Source: Welwitschia mirabilis
Taxonomy: Eukaryota; Gnetophyta; Gnetopsida; Welwitschiales
Reading direction: 5' to 3'
Length of the DNA stretch: 64,000 nucleotides
NCBI GenBank assembly: GCA_051453625.1
Contig: JBOZIK010000001.1
Span: 65,922,288 to 65,986,287 of the forward strand
This document shows, in pieces, positions 35,039 to 47,420 of this stretch. The position numbers and the translations under genes are program-made. The notes beneath the pieces are model-generated. The model saw nothing but the letters and a program-made list of their open reading frames with translations, searched no databases and was not told the DNA's origin. Each line of letters starts with the position of its first letter. Within the stretch, counting starts at the first letter, position 1.

Positions 35039-36257
35039 TGATATAGGGAATTCTATAAAGATGTAATTTATTATATAAAAAATAATTATATTATTATAAT
35101 GTATGTAAGAGAATATAATCATTTATGTGTAAGAGTTAAATATTTTTATCATGTAAGAGAGATGTTTCATGAAACTTGTTTTAGGAATATTACATAGATT
35201 TTCTTACATGTAATGATGGAAATATGTAAAAGCCAATTTTAAAGAATTAAGAAATTAATGTGAATAAGACAGAGTGATGAGATAAATGGAAATATTTGGG
35301 AGTTAGAGTTGAGAACAAAAAAGTAAGAGATATTGGAGTTAAAGAATATATTTATTAGAGACTTGATGAGAAGATTTCTTATAAGATATTTTGGATAACC
35401 TTGTATTTTCCTTGAAGGATATAAAGCATTACTATAATCTTGTATTAGTTTTCATGTTAAAATAATTTTTTAAGACTTTTTATTGAAATTTTTCTATAAA
35501 TGTTCCACTTTTACTTCTTTTTCCTCTTATGTAAAGCACTAATTTCTCTAGATCCTACCAACTTTACATCATTATGGTATCAAAGCTTTAGTTAGTATTA
35601 GTATTATGATCTTTACATCATTTGATATTAGAGCTTTAATAAGCATTAGTATTATTTTAAGTTATTGATTACTAGATAAGAAACATTATGGGCATTTAAA
35701 AAAATCATAAAGGAAGTGAAAAAATAAGAAAGAAGAAAATCACTAAAAGTAATAATGATGATCATGATTGTAAAAAGGTATTAAAAATGCCTTGTGAGTA
35801 AGTTTAATCTAATCTTGAATAAGATTTAGTTAAAGGAATAGTCATTAATTAAAGATTTTATGATGGGTTATGAGAGTCCACTAAAAATATCTTACTACAG
35901 TTAATTATAACTATGTTAGTAATCATTAATCAAGCTTCTTATGATACATTATAAAAGCCCATGAGAGATCATTTGCTATAGTAAAGATGTACTGCCATTT
36001 CACTAGTAGCCAATTTTTTTGTTACTGGAGAGTATGATGTAAGAGAATTCTATAAGGATGTTTACTCCTATTTATCACAAAAAAAAGGAATTATATTCTC
36101 ATGATATGTGCAAAAAAATATAATTATTTGTGTATAATAGGGTGAATATTTTTAGTGTATGAGAGGATTACTTTAGAGTAGTTATCTTATACCTAGTAAG
36201 TAGATTCTCTTACATGTAATGATAAGAATATATAAAGGCAAATTTTTCTATTTTTAG
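35039..36257 (+). mobile_element. Short non-autonomous LTR element (TRIM-like), copy 1
   Basis: LTR 35039-35571 (533 bp), primer site at 35575, about 460 bp of internal sequence without coding potential, then a second LTR starting TGATGTAAGAG at 36035 and cut by the gap. Across copies the LTR starts TGATGTA and ends TACATCA, an exact 7-bp inverted terminus. A purine stretch (ACTGGAGAG) precedes the second LTR. With no gag or pol it must rely on another element. It is larger than classical TRIMs, so 'TRIM-like' is a working label. Confidence 0.75.
35575..35590 (+). promoter_or_regulatory. Primer site of the TRIM-like element
   Basis: TGGTATCAAAGCTTTA lies three bases after the LTR end and matches 11 of 12 bases of the initiator-Met primer site. 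A second, weaker form (TGATATTAGAGCTTTA) with the same TTTACATCAT context follows about 50 bp later near 35622, so the segment is tandemly doubled. Confidence 0.75.
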
Positions 36258-36357
36258 NNNNNNNNNNNNNNNNNNNNNNNNNNNNNNNNNNNNNNNNNNN
36301 NNNNNNNNNNNNNNNNNNNNNNNNNNNNNNNNNNNNNNNNNNNNNNNNNNNNNNNNN

Positions 36358-36383
36358 AGAGAGAGAGAGAGAGAGAGAGAGAG
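36358..36383. repeat. (AG)n microsatellite at gap edge
   Basis: About 13 AG units directly at the right edge of the gap. The true tract may be longer and may have caused the assembly break. Confidence 0.9.
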
Positions 36384-36487
36384 GAGGAAGGAAGGGAAAA
36401 ATAGTAAGAGAAAGAAAGAAAGAGATAGAAGAGTAAAGAAGCATATCACACTGAAGAGTATCTCCTTCTTTAGGTAGGTCTAGACTT

Positions 36488-37728
36488 TGATGTAGCGAAC
36501 TGTATAAAGATGTTATTTATTATATGAAAAGTAATTATATGATTATAATGTATGTAAGAGAATATAATTATCTATGTTTAAGAGAGATGTTTTATAAAAC
36601 TTATTTTAGGAATAATAGATCACATTTTCTTACATGTAATGATGGAAATATGTAAGAGATAACTTTAAAGAATTAAGAAATTAATGTGAATAAGAGTGAG
36701 TAATGAGACAAAGGGAATTCTTTGGGAGCTATAATTAAGAATAAACAAGTAAGAGATATTAGAGTTAAAAACTTAAAGAATATCTTCATTGTAGAATTGA
36801 TGAAAAGATTTCTTATAAGATATTTTAGATAACCTTGTATTTTCCTTGAAGGCTATAAAGCATCACTATAATCTTGTATTAGTCTTCATGTTAAAAGAAT
36901 TTTTTTCTTAAGAGTTTTCATTTTAATTTCTCTATAAATGTCCCACCTTTATGTCTTTTCCCTCTTGTGTAAAGCATTAGTTTCTTTAGATCCTACAAAC
37001 TTTACATCAAATGATGTTGAAGCTTTAGTGAGTATTAGTATTATGATGTTTACATCATTTGGTATGAGAGGTTTAATAAGCATTAGTATTATTTTAAGTT
37101 ATTAATTCCAAGATGAAAAACAATATGGGAATTGAAAAAATCATAAAATAAGAAAAAAACAGGGAAAAAAATCACTAAGGTTAAGGATGATGATCATGAA
37201 TGTAAAAAGGTATTGAAAATTCCTTGTGAGTAAGTTTCATCTAAGATTAAGCAAGAGTTAGTTAAAGGAATAGTTATTAATTAAATATTTTATGATGGGT
37301 TATGAGAGTTCATTGAAAATATCTTAGTACACTTAATTATAACTAGATTAAAAATCATTAATCAATCTTCTTATGATACATTATAGAAGTTCATGGGGAA
37401 TCATTTTCTATAGTAAAGATGTATTACCATTTCACTAGTAGCCATATTTTTTAGTAGAAAGTATGATGTAGGAAAATTCTATAATGATGTTTACTCTTGT
37501 TTAACCCCCCCAGTCCCTCCCCACTTGCCCCAACCAAAGAAAAAAAAAAGAAAGAAAGGAATTATATTCTAATGATATGTGTAAAAGAATATAATTATTT
37601 GTGTATAAGAGGGCCAATATTTTTTGTGTATAAGAGGATTATTTTAGGGTAGTTATTTTATAGCTAGTAAGTATATTCTGTTACATGTAATGATGGGAAT
37701 ATATAAAGGTAAGTTTTTCTCTTTTTAG
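36488..37728 (+). mobile_element. TRIM-like LTR element, copy 2
   Basis: LTR 36488-37009 (TGATGTAGCG ... TTTACATCA), a degenerate primer site (TGATGTTGAAGCTTT) just after it, a weaker second site near 37055 (TGGTATGAGAGGTTT), a non-coding internal region, and a second LTR from 37464. The second LTR carries a C-rich block at 37505-37534 and loses similarity near 37728. Confidence 0.75.
37505..37534. repeat. C-rich block in TRIM-like LTR
   Basis: A run of seven C followed by CCTCCCC and GCCCC segments, then an A-rich run. The homologous place at 36065-36085 lacks it. It is a sharp change from the surrounding AT-rich sequence. Confidence 0.8.
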
Positions 37729-37944
37729 TTATTTTTCCTAATACAGTGACTATAATTTTTTAGATTTCATGAGATAAAAATGGTATTATTTAAGATTGAA
37801 GGACTTTTTCTAGGGTTGTGTAATTCTTTTTAAAATAATTTTTCACTCTATCTATAGAAGATGACAAAAAAGTAGCCACTCTTACTATGAAAGTGACCAC
37901 TATTAGTGTTACCTAGAATTTTCTTTTAATATGCCCTTCAAGTA
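37729..37944 (-). other. Leader remnant of a third minus-strand element
   Basis: Lies between the TRIM-like LTR and the primer site at 37945. In the minus-strand direction it should be the start of the internal region, but no gag motif is readable; the rest may have been displaced by the TRIM-like copies. Confidence 0.35.
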
Positions 37945-37963
37945 GGTACCTCTCTCTAGTGCC
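37945..37963 (-). promoter_or_regulatory. TGGCGCTA-type primer site
   Basis: The minus strand reads TGGCACTAGAGAGAGGTAC, close to the site at 33347-33366. It marks the 5' end of a further Tat-like element whose LTR would extend to the right from about 37967. Confidence 0.5.
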
Positions 37964-37966
37964 AAA

Positions 37967-40900
37967 ATAAAGAGTTTAAAAATTAATATTATTTATGAAC
38001 ATTCATGTGACTAAAACACTAAAAAATTGGAATTTTATTGTTTTATAATTCTAATATTTCAAATTAATAATTAAAAATTTTAATTTTTGGGAAGTGTTTA
38101 AAGTATTTTAATTGATGTTCTAACTTAAAACATAAGCACAAGGTTAATGTTTACTTTTTATGAATTACTTCTTATAGAAGCAAATGCTTTCAAAATAATT
38201 TTCAAGTGTAATCATGAGAAGAATTACCAAGTACTTTATTAAATTTGTAAGCTAAGCTATGCATATAAAATATGAACTTGGGTTTCTAGCATAAAGAATT
38301 AAAATATGATAATGAAGACATAGAAAGAACTTACTTATAAACATAAGTATACGAAATACCTATCCAATAGTAAATATCAAAAGCAAAGTAAACATTAAAT
38401 GTCTAAATAGTATTCTAAAGTAAAATAGTATTTAACATCTACTTACTATTTTAGAGATCTTAATAAAAATATAAATCATAGTTATAATAATTTTTAACAT
38501 ATACATATTTTAAAATAAAAATAATAGATAAAGATATCAAAATGTTTTACTAGAAAAACACTATTTTATTAATTTCTAAAATAAAAATTATTATAGATTT
38601 ATGCTTCTCTTGTAGATTTTCCTTCTATTCTATGACAACAGAATGCAAGATGGTATTTCTTCTCTTACATTCTCAAAATAAGAACCTCTAATATGATACA
38701 CTCTTATAACTATGTAGAGTACTAAAAAGTATGATACCAAGAGTAATAGGTCCTCCATTTTTGTGATAACTAGTGAAATGACATCTATACATAAATGAAG
38801 GATTATTCTTCCTACATTAAAGGAATTTATAAATACTATGTTACATGTATTTGGATAGTAAAAAAATTATTTTTAACATTTCTGTTACTATTATAACATT
38901 TCACCTTGTTTCATACATCATCTTATAAATTATTTTCTTAAGATGTTATGTGTATTTATCATTAACATTGTCATTCTTTCTAATAATAGTCTAGTGGTTT
39001 TAAATGTATCATAATTCTCTTAAAAAATTTTTAAAAGAAAAATATTTATTAAATAATATTATTCTCTGTTATCAAAGTAAAATTTTTAGAATAGCTATGA
39101 TAGTACCTAAATAATATTAAAATACTAGATATATATTACTTCTAATAAAGTATTTATTTTATTAAGAAAATTAATTTATTTTCTCATGCACATTATGCTA
39201 AATTATTACTTAGACATTAAGCTAATCTAATATAAGTAACATAATTACATATATTTCTAGTAACTACAAAGTAATCTCCTAAGCTATAAGTATACATATA
39301 ATTATCTAAATAATTGATAAATATATGTGTTNNNNNNNNNNNNNNNNNNNNNNNNNNNNNNNNNNNNNNNNNNNNNNNNNNNNNNNNNNNNNNNNNNNNN
39401 NNNNNNNNNNNNNNNNNNNNNNNNNNNNNNNTGGATTTCTAGCATAAATAATTAAAATATGATCATGAAAACATAAAAATAACTTACTTTTCAACACAAG
39501 TATACTAAATACCTGTCCAATAGTAAACATTAAAAGCAAAGTAAACATTAAATGTTTAAATTGTATTCTAAAGTAAAATAGTATTTAACATGTACTTACT
39601 ATTTTAGAGATCTTAAAAAAAATATAAATCATAAGTTATAATAATTTTTAACATGTACATATGTTAAAATAAAAATAATAGATAAAGATATCAAAATGTT
39701 TTACTAGAAAAACACTATTTTATTAATTTTTAAAATAAAAATTATTATAGATTTATGCTTCTCTTGTAGATTTCCCTTCTATTCTATGATGACAGAATGT
39801 AAGATGATATTTCTTCTCTTACATTCTCAAAATAAGAATCCCTAATATGATACACACTTATAACTATGTAGAGTACTAAAAAGTATGATACCAAGAGTAA
39901 TAGGTTCTACATTTTTGTGATAACTAGTGAAAGGACACCTATACATAAATGAAGGATTATTCATCCTACACGAAAGGAATTTATAAATACTATTTTACAT
40001 GTATTTGTATAGTTAAAAAAAATTATTTTCAACATTTATATTACTATTATAATATTTTACCTTGTTTCATACATCATTCTATAAATTATTTTCTTAAGAT
40101 GTTATGTGTATTCATCATTAATATTTTCATTATTTCTAATAATAATCTAGTGGTTTTAAATGTATCATAATTCTCTTAAAAATTTTTTAAAAGAAAAATA
40201 TTTATTAAATAATATTATTCTCTATTATCAAAGTAAAATTTTTAGAATAACTACGGCAGTACCTAAATAATATTAAAAATATTAGATACATATTACTTCT
40301 AATAAAGTATTTATTTTATTAAGAAAATTAATTTATTTCCTTATGCACATTATGCTAAATTATTACTTAGACATTAAGCTAATCTAATACAAGCAACATA
40401 ATTACATATATTTCTAGTAACTACAAAGTAATTTCCTAAGCTATAAGTATACATATAATTATCTAAATAATTGATAAATATATGTGTTGCCACTATGATA
40501 GCTATATTTTCAATATATGCCATGAGATCTATTTAAAAGTAATTTTTAATGAATAAGAGATTTAATCACAAGTATAGCATATACTTTAAGAAGATCTAAT
40601 GTTATGAAATAGTTAAAAGTAAGATAAAGTTTTATGTTTATTCATAGCATTATAACACAAATTCATAAATTAATATAGTTAAAGTAATATGAATAACATA
40701 ATTCACTATATAACATGAAGAAAAATTAATTTAGTATTTAGGATTTCCTTCTTTAGAATGTTGTTTTGATCATGATGAAAATTCTTTTAAGCATGGTTTT
40801 TTTTTCATTACATAGTTACTTAATGAATGAAACTAGAACTTCACCTTTTGTGATAACTTCCAATAATCATTATATTATTTTTAGAGCCACTCCCTAATTT

Positions 40901-41704
40901 TCTAATTATATTTTACTCATTTTAATTTTTCTTTGACCTCTAGTCCTATATGACATTTGGATGCTTTATTATAGAGTTATATCTCCAAATGTTGAGCATT
41001 ATTTTTAGATTTCTATGAAGATAAATATAACATCTTATAGAATATAGATTTTTAACTCTATTTTCAAAATAAAAGCACTCATAGAAGTGGTTATAAATTG
41101 ATATAATTCTTTTAGTACTACCTTGAACATTTTTAATTATAATTTTATTTCCTTTTTTTTTTTGATATTTCCACTTTATTATTCTTAAACCATTTTCTTG
41201 TTATCAATTGATTTATTTACTAGTCTACTTATTTGGATTGATATTTTTTTCTTTTAATAAATAAAATTTTGAGGTTAATTTTGGCAAATTCCATTAGCAT
41301 AATGTTTTTTTCTTAAAAACATGTACATTCATAAGTTTAAAGATAATTTTGAAAATTTTCTTTAGATGCCTTACGTGCCACATTATGAATTCTTGGGAAA
41401 AATTAAAAATAGTTGTTTGAGTAATTATGAAGGCTATAACTACTAGGACAGATATGGTCACTAAAACTTTCAAGATTAACACTCCTAAAATTTCCATTAT
41501 GACTAATATGTAATATGCATAATTTATCAATTATTTATAATGTGGTCTATAAAAAGATTCTTTAATACTAGTTTTTAGCATTTAAGTATCAAGTAAGGTA
41601 ATAAGATTTACCACATATCTTAGTATTCTAATGTTTGTTTTAATTATTACTTATTACAAATCCAAGGTTACAAGACTACTACTTTATTTTTAAGATAGGA
41701 CATC
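37967..41704 (-). other. Probable Tat-like LTR and unassigned sequence
   Basis: AT-rich, non-coding, adjoining the primer site at 37945. It contains the gap-flanking repeat at 38279-40488. The outer LTR boundary is not identifiable. A 78-codon minus-strand frame at 41294-41530 is hydrophobic and matches nothing I know. The right limit is the end of the chromovirus LTR at 41705. Confidence 0.35.
38279..40488. repeat. Gap-flanking repeat around 39332-39431
   Basis: 38279-39331 (1053 bp), ending at the gap, recurs at 39432-40488 (about 1057 bp) with a few percent divergence and tiny indels. Both end in GATAAATATATGTGTT. Confidence 0.9.
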
Positions 41705-42963
41705 TATGATACCCTACCTTTTCTCGCTCTAATTAAGAATTTTTTTATTTTTTTTCCTCTTCCTTCCTTCTTTAATATTATTAACTAATAGACATAACAG
41801 ATGCTAGGATTAAATTTTACTCATTCCTTTCTTAGCTTGTTTATATTTTTAAAAAGATAAATCATATTATTATTATTTACTTACCTATAATTAATTTGGA
41901 GGTTATTTTAGTTTACAAACAATAGTGACATCATAGGTTTAGTCTACCATTTCTTCCTAGTTTTTCATTACATAGAAAGATATCTCATAAAGAGTTAAGG
42001 AGATGTAAACTTATTATAAAACATACATAAAGAAGTTTGAAGATAATACTTAACCAATATAATTAGAGGTAGCAACTCCTATTAATGGCAATCTAACTTA
42101 ATATCTACTCACTCTCTAGACATCAGTTGGTTCTACGTTAGGTTCTAAACTATACAAACATATTAGGTTCAACTTCATAGGCTAATATTTCACAGTGATG
42201 TAATCCTAATACAGGTGAAAGAAAATACATAATATGGATGCATGCTTATAAGTAACTTCCACTTCCTTGAAACATCTTCGGATGATGCAACATAATGTAT
42301 TTATGTCAAGGGCTTAAGATATAAAGTTGATATAAGTTGACAAATGAATAGGATAGGAGAGTAGTGATTTAATCAACTTTAGTAAGGATATTATAAAAAC
42401 ATGCAATGCAACCCACCTTGATGATGAGATCCAAGTATGAGGATGATCATTAGTAGGATTATCTTAATTTAGTCATATTTGATGAATATACCATATAAAT
42501 GCATGCATAAAATTTTAACTAATGTGCATATTTAATGAACCATTTACTTAGTTATAATAATTCCAATCATCATAGGGTTTATTTTATAGAAACAATCATA
42601 CCAAAGAGATAAGATTCATACTAAAACATTTTTATACTTAAAATTATAGTAACAAAAATATCAGTAAAGATAATATTCTTTTTTTAAAATAATAATAACA
42701 ATATTCAAAATGTATTAAATCATATGTTAATAATATATTTTAAAAAAACTAATCCATACCTAAAGCTACGTCAATCCTAAAAGCATTCTTTTATAATCAT
42801 ATGACAATTTTCGTAATTATGTTTAATGAAGATAAACAAAGGAAAATATAGCTCAAGCATGGTTATTAAGATATAATTATTTATCCAAGACTTATATAAC
42901 TGTAGCATAAGTCAAGAAAATAAGTAATAAATTTTACTTAAACTACTAATATAAAAACCCTTA

Positions 42964-45900
42964 CAAGCATGTATATTTAAAGTAAGATAAAATAAAAAGG
43001 TAAAAGAGGTATTTCTCCTAAGAAAATATTATTCCTAAGTAATATAACTTAAGGTTACTAATAAGAACTTATCTTATAAACTTGAATTACCTATGTAATT
43101 TTATTTAATAATCTTTCTATAGTTTATGACATTAATCATAATGTTTTTAGATTCTAGGAAGACATCATAATAAAAGAATAATAAGTAATTAATTATGAAA
43201 AATTAAACTCAAAATAGGATCCGTAGAGACTAACTTAAGCTATTTTGAAATTCTAAAAATATTATTTCTAAGATCATAATTTAAGGTTAAAAACCCTCAC
43301 ATTTATGAAAAATATAGTCCCACTACACTACATTAAACTGACCATAACTTTCAAAATATTTTGAGTTTTTAAATAACTCATGATGGTTTGGGAATTATAT
43401 TTAATTATATACAACTTAGGATGCTCAAGTTTTTAGATAGCTTAATTGTTAGTTACATAAATGTAAATCAATTACTTACTATTTTCTACATTTATTTCCT
43501 AACATATTTTCATAAATTATTTTCTTAAAATTATGATACATTATAAAAATTACTATTTTTAAATTTTCAAAATAATAATATAATCCTAGTTCTATAAAAA
43601 ACATTCCACTAATTTATATCCCTTATTTAATGAGCTATAATATTTCTCACCTATGCCTCTATTCTAAGTATTTAACTTTTGCTATAAAAACGTAGTAAAT
43701 ATTTTACAACTAGTTATACAATAATTTGAATTAGTAAAATCATGAATACACTAGCTAGACTAATCATTTATACTATTTCTTGACTAAATATTACTAATGC
43801 AGATCAATGTAAAAATCAAAATCAAATTAATTCATAAAAGCGTTTATCATAAACCTTAGGATTACCATGAAGGAGTATTAGCCAGAAAGAGATTTTTAAG
43901 AATTAGAGCTTTCTTTCTAATAAGATGGACCCAATGCATAATGCATGAAAAATATGACACTATGTATATCAATATAAAATAAACATGAATATCCAATTCT
44001 TTAGTCTTTTTAATAATGAACCCCTTGATTATTTAGCCATAATCATTCATTAGTAACCTCCATCACCAAGCACAAGAAGCTCCTTATATCTCCTTGGTGT
44101 CTTGGTAAGAGCTAATAGAAGGGAATAAATAATATAATTTCATAATATTCATTAACAATGGCCTAATTCAATATATCATCATTCTACCAGAATCTTTAAA
44201 AGAGATCATATAAACAACATGAATAAAGAGATTACTTGGAAAGATTAGTAAGTTCTTGATGGTTGAAGATTAATGAAGATCCAAGATTAATAATCCTTAG
44301 ATCTAAGCTTCTAAGCTTCCAACTACACAGGAAAGATAATAAAAAGAAAGAGAAAGAAAAGAAGCAAATTCACTTGCATGGGAAATGAAAAATATCTCCC
44401 AGTTTAGAAGAGAGAAAGGGTCGCTATATATAGATAAAAAAAAGGTACATAGTTCAAGATCATACGATTACATGATTTATCATTGATAAGTAGGATGACT
44501 AATAAGTGATACCATAGTACAAAAAGAAACATCATAGTTATAAATCATTCATGTAACTAGGGTAAATAATTTTTTTGCTTTAATTAGCAAGGCTAATTAT
44601 ATGCATCATTTCCTCATAATCACTTCTTTTTAATTCTTTATAGTCTTATAAATATGTTTAATTCATCTAAGACATGCATTAAGATAAAAAATGGATAACT
44701 ATTAAAATGGTCAAATAGCATAATGAGATAAACACTTCAATTCCAATGAACAAAANNNNNNNNNNTACACATCTCAAGAAGATAAAATTTATGATAGGGT
44801 AAATCTACTAATTTATCATTCTTGGCTCTAAATAATAGTGCATGTATGTATTTACATGCTCATTTATTTCGTAATGTATAAACTATATTAATTATATGAT
44901 ACAAAGAAGCAAATGTCTATTCCTAATATAGTACACTTATTATGTTTATCAAGAATATAAATGAGTAAACAAGATGTAAAATATATTATTATATCCTCTT
45001 AAAATTAGTNNNNNNNNNNNNNNNNNNNNNNNNNNNNNNNNNNNNNNNNNNNNNNNNNNNNNNNNNNNNNNNNNNNNNNNNNNNNNNNNNNNNNNNNNNN
45101 NNNNNNNNNCAAGCATGTATATTCAAATTAAGATAAAAGAAAAAAGTAAAAGGGGTACTTATCCTAATAAAATATTATTCCTAAGTAATATAACTTAAGG
45201 TTACTAATAAGAACTTATCTTATAAACTCAAATCATCTATGTAATTTTATTTAATAACGTTTCTATAGTTTATGCCATTAATTATAATTTTTTTTGGGTT
45301 CTACGAAGACATCATAATTAAAAATTAATAATTAATTAATTATAGACTCATAATAGGATCCTTAGATACTAACGTAATGTATTTTTGAATTCTAAAAATA
45401 TTATTTGTAAGGTCATAATTTAAGATTAAATACTGTCAAATTTTCTAAAATTATAGTCCTAGTATAGGAGATTAAATGACCATAACCTTCAAAATATTTT
45501 GAGTTTTTAAATAACTCAAGATGTTTTTGAAATTATATTTAATTATATACAACTTAGAATTCTCAAGCTTTTAGATAGCTTAATTGTTAGTTCTATAAAT
45601 GTAAATCAATTGCTTACTATTATCCACATTTATTTCTTAACATATTTTCATAAATTATTTTCTTAAAAATTATTACACATTATAAAAATTACTATTTTTA
45701 AATTTTCACAATCATGACAAAATCCTAGATCTATAAAAAAACATTTCACTAATTTATATCCATTATTTAGAGAGCTATAATGTTTGTCACCTATTCCTCT
45801 ATTTTAGAAATTTAACTTTTGCTATAAAAACATAGTAAAGATTTTACAACTAGTTATACAATAATTTGAATTAGTAACGTCATCAATATACTATTTTAAC

Positions 45901-47166
45901 TAATTAATTATACTATTTCTTGATTAAATAGTACTAATACAAATTAATGTAGAAATAAAAATAAAACTAATTTACAAAAGAATTTATCATAATCCTTAGG
46001 ATTACCGTGAAGGAGTACTAGCCAAAACGAGATGTTTAAGGATCATAGCCTTGCTCTTAATAAGATGTACCCAATGCATAATGCATGAAATATATGACAT
46101 TATACATATCAATAAAAAATAACCATGGACACCCAATTTTTTCCTCTTTTTAATAATGAACGCCTTAATTACTTGGGCATAATCATTCATTAGTAACCTC
46201 CATAACCAAGCATAAGAAGCCACTTATATCTTTGAAGTTTCTTAGTAAGAGCTAATGGAAGGGAATAAATAATATAATTTCATAACAATCATAAACAATA
46301 ACCTAATGTAATATATCATCATTCTACTAGAATATTTAAAAGAGATCATATAAATAACATGAGTAAAGAGATTACTTAGAAAGATTAGTAAGTCCTTGAT
46401 GGTTGAAAATTGATGAAGATCTAAGCTTAATAATCCTTAGCTCTATGCTTTCAAGATCCTGACTCCACAAGAAATATAATGAGAAAAAAGAGAAAGGAAA
46501 GAAGCAAATGCACTTACATGGGAAATAAAAAATATCTTCTAGTTTACAAGAGAGAAAGGGACACTATATATAGATAAAAAAGGCACACAGTTCAAGATCA
46601 TATGATCACATGATTTATCATTAGTAAGTAGGATGACTAATAAGTGATATCATATTACAAAAAGAGGCATCATAGTTATAAATCATTCTTCTAATTAGGA
46701 TGAATAATTTTTTTACTTTAATTATCAAGGTTAATTACATGCACCATTTCCTCATACTAGCTTTGTTTTAACCCTTCATAGGCTCATAACTATGTTTAAT
46801 TCATCTAAGACATGCATTAAAATAAAAATTAAATAAATCTCAAAATTGTTAAATAGCATAATGAGATAAACACTTTAATTCTAATGAACAAAATAATAAA
46901 TATTTAATGAATCAAGTGCCTTTATACATCTTAAGAAGAAAAGGTTATGATATGGTAAATCTACTCATTTATCAATATTGGCTCTAAATAATAGTGGATT
47001 TAGTTATTTATATGCTCATTTATTTCATAATGTATAAAATATATTAATTATATAATACAAAGGAGTGAATGCCTATTCCTAATATAGTACACCTATTACA
47101 TTTACCAGGAATGTTAATGAGTAAACAAGATGTAAAATATATTATTATATCCTTTTAAAATTAGTT
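42964..47166. repeat. Gap-flanking repeat around 45010-45109
   Basis: 42964-45009 (2046 bp), ending at the gap, recurs at 45110-47166 (2057 bp). Both start CAAGCATGTATATT and end TAAAATTAGT. Several percent divergence. Confidence 0.9.
44756..44765. other. Assembly gap, 10 N
   Basis: A minimal placeholder gap in the chromovirus LTR. The other copy near 46912-46925 is continuous, so little is missing. Confidence 0.95.
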
Positions 47167-47420
47167 TTATCACGTGATTTGAATTCTTTAAATAATGAAG
47201 TTATCTAGTTTTAAAGTTTTAGATAATAGTTCTCATAAAAATCTTCATGACATAATTATTATCATTTTTATGATGTATTATAAAAATTACAAACTAAGGT
47301 TAATTTTAAATACAATTTTATTTTGACAAGGCCTATAGAAAAGGGTAATTAATTTTTAATTAAAAGATTAATATGATTAATACATAAGTAATTAAGGTTT
47401 ACAAAATGTGAGGTATGACA

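Larger units (their letters stand above)
34911..37728. repeat. Gap-flanking repeat around 36258-36357
   Basis: 34911-36257, ending at the gap, is repeated at 36358-37728. Both copies contain purine tract, TRIM-like LTR, internal region and the start of a second LTR. Because flanking DNA is repeated as well as the element, this is a segmental or assembly duplication rather than two insertions. Divergence is several percent. Confidence 0.85.
41705..47420 (-). repeat. 3' LTR of the minus-strand chromovirus, partly duplicated
   Basis: On the minus strand it starts TGTCATACCTCAC at 47420 and ends GGTAGGGTATCATA at 41705. Without the repeated part (42964-45009 against 45110-47166) it would be about 3.6 kb, as at 4880-8469. 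A 10-N gap lies at 44756-44765. TATA-like CTATATATAG occurs at 44424 and 46564. A diverged 73-codon frame at 46002-46223 (minus) has a relative at 54906-55187 in the opposite LTR, but other copies are interrupted. Confidence 0.75.

Noticed and set aside
36193-36449. Two minus-strand frames across a gap
   Set aside because: They consist of the (CT)n complement of the AG microsatellite plus N.
37464-37728. Full second LTR of the TRIM-like copy 2
   Set aside because: Only the first half aligns; the end TACATCA is not found before similarity is lost, so it is reported as partial.
39949-40170. 73-codon plus-strand frame
   Set aside because: Its homologue at 38820-39020 is not kept open, and it lies in LTR-like non-coding sequence.
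41294-41530. 78-codon minus-strand hydrophobic frame
   Set aside because: No motif, composition expected from T-rich DNA, no second copy to test.
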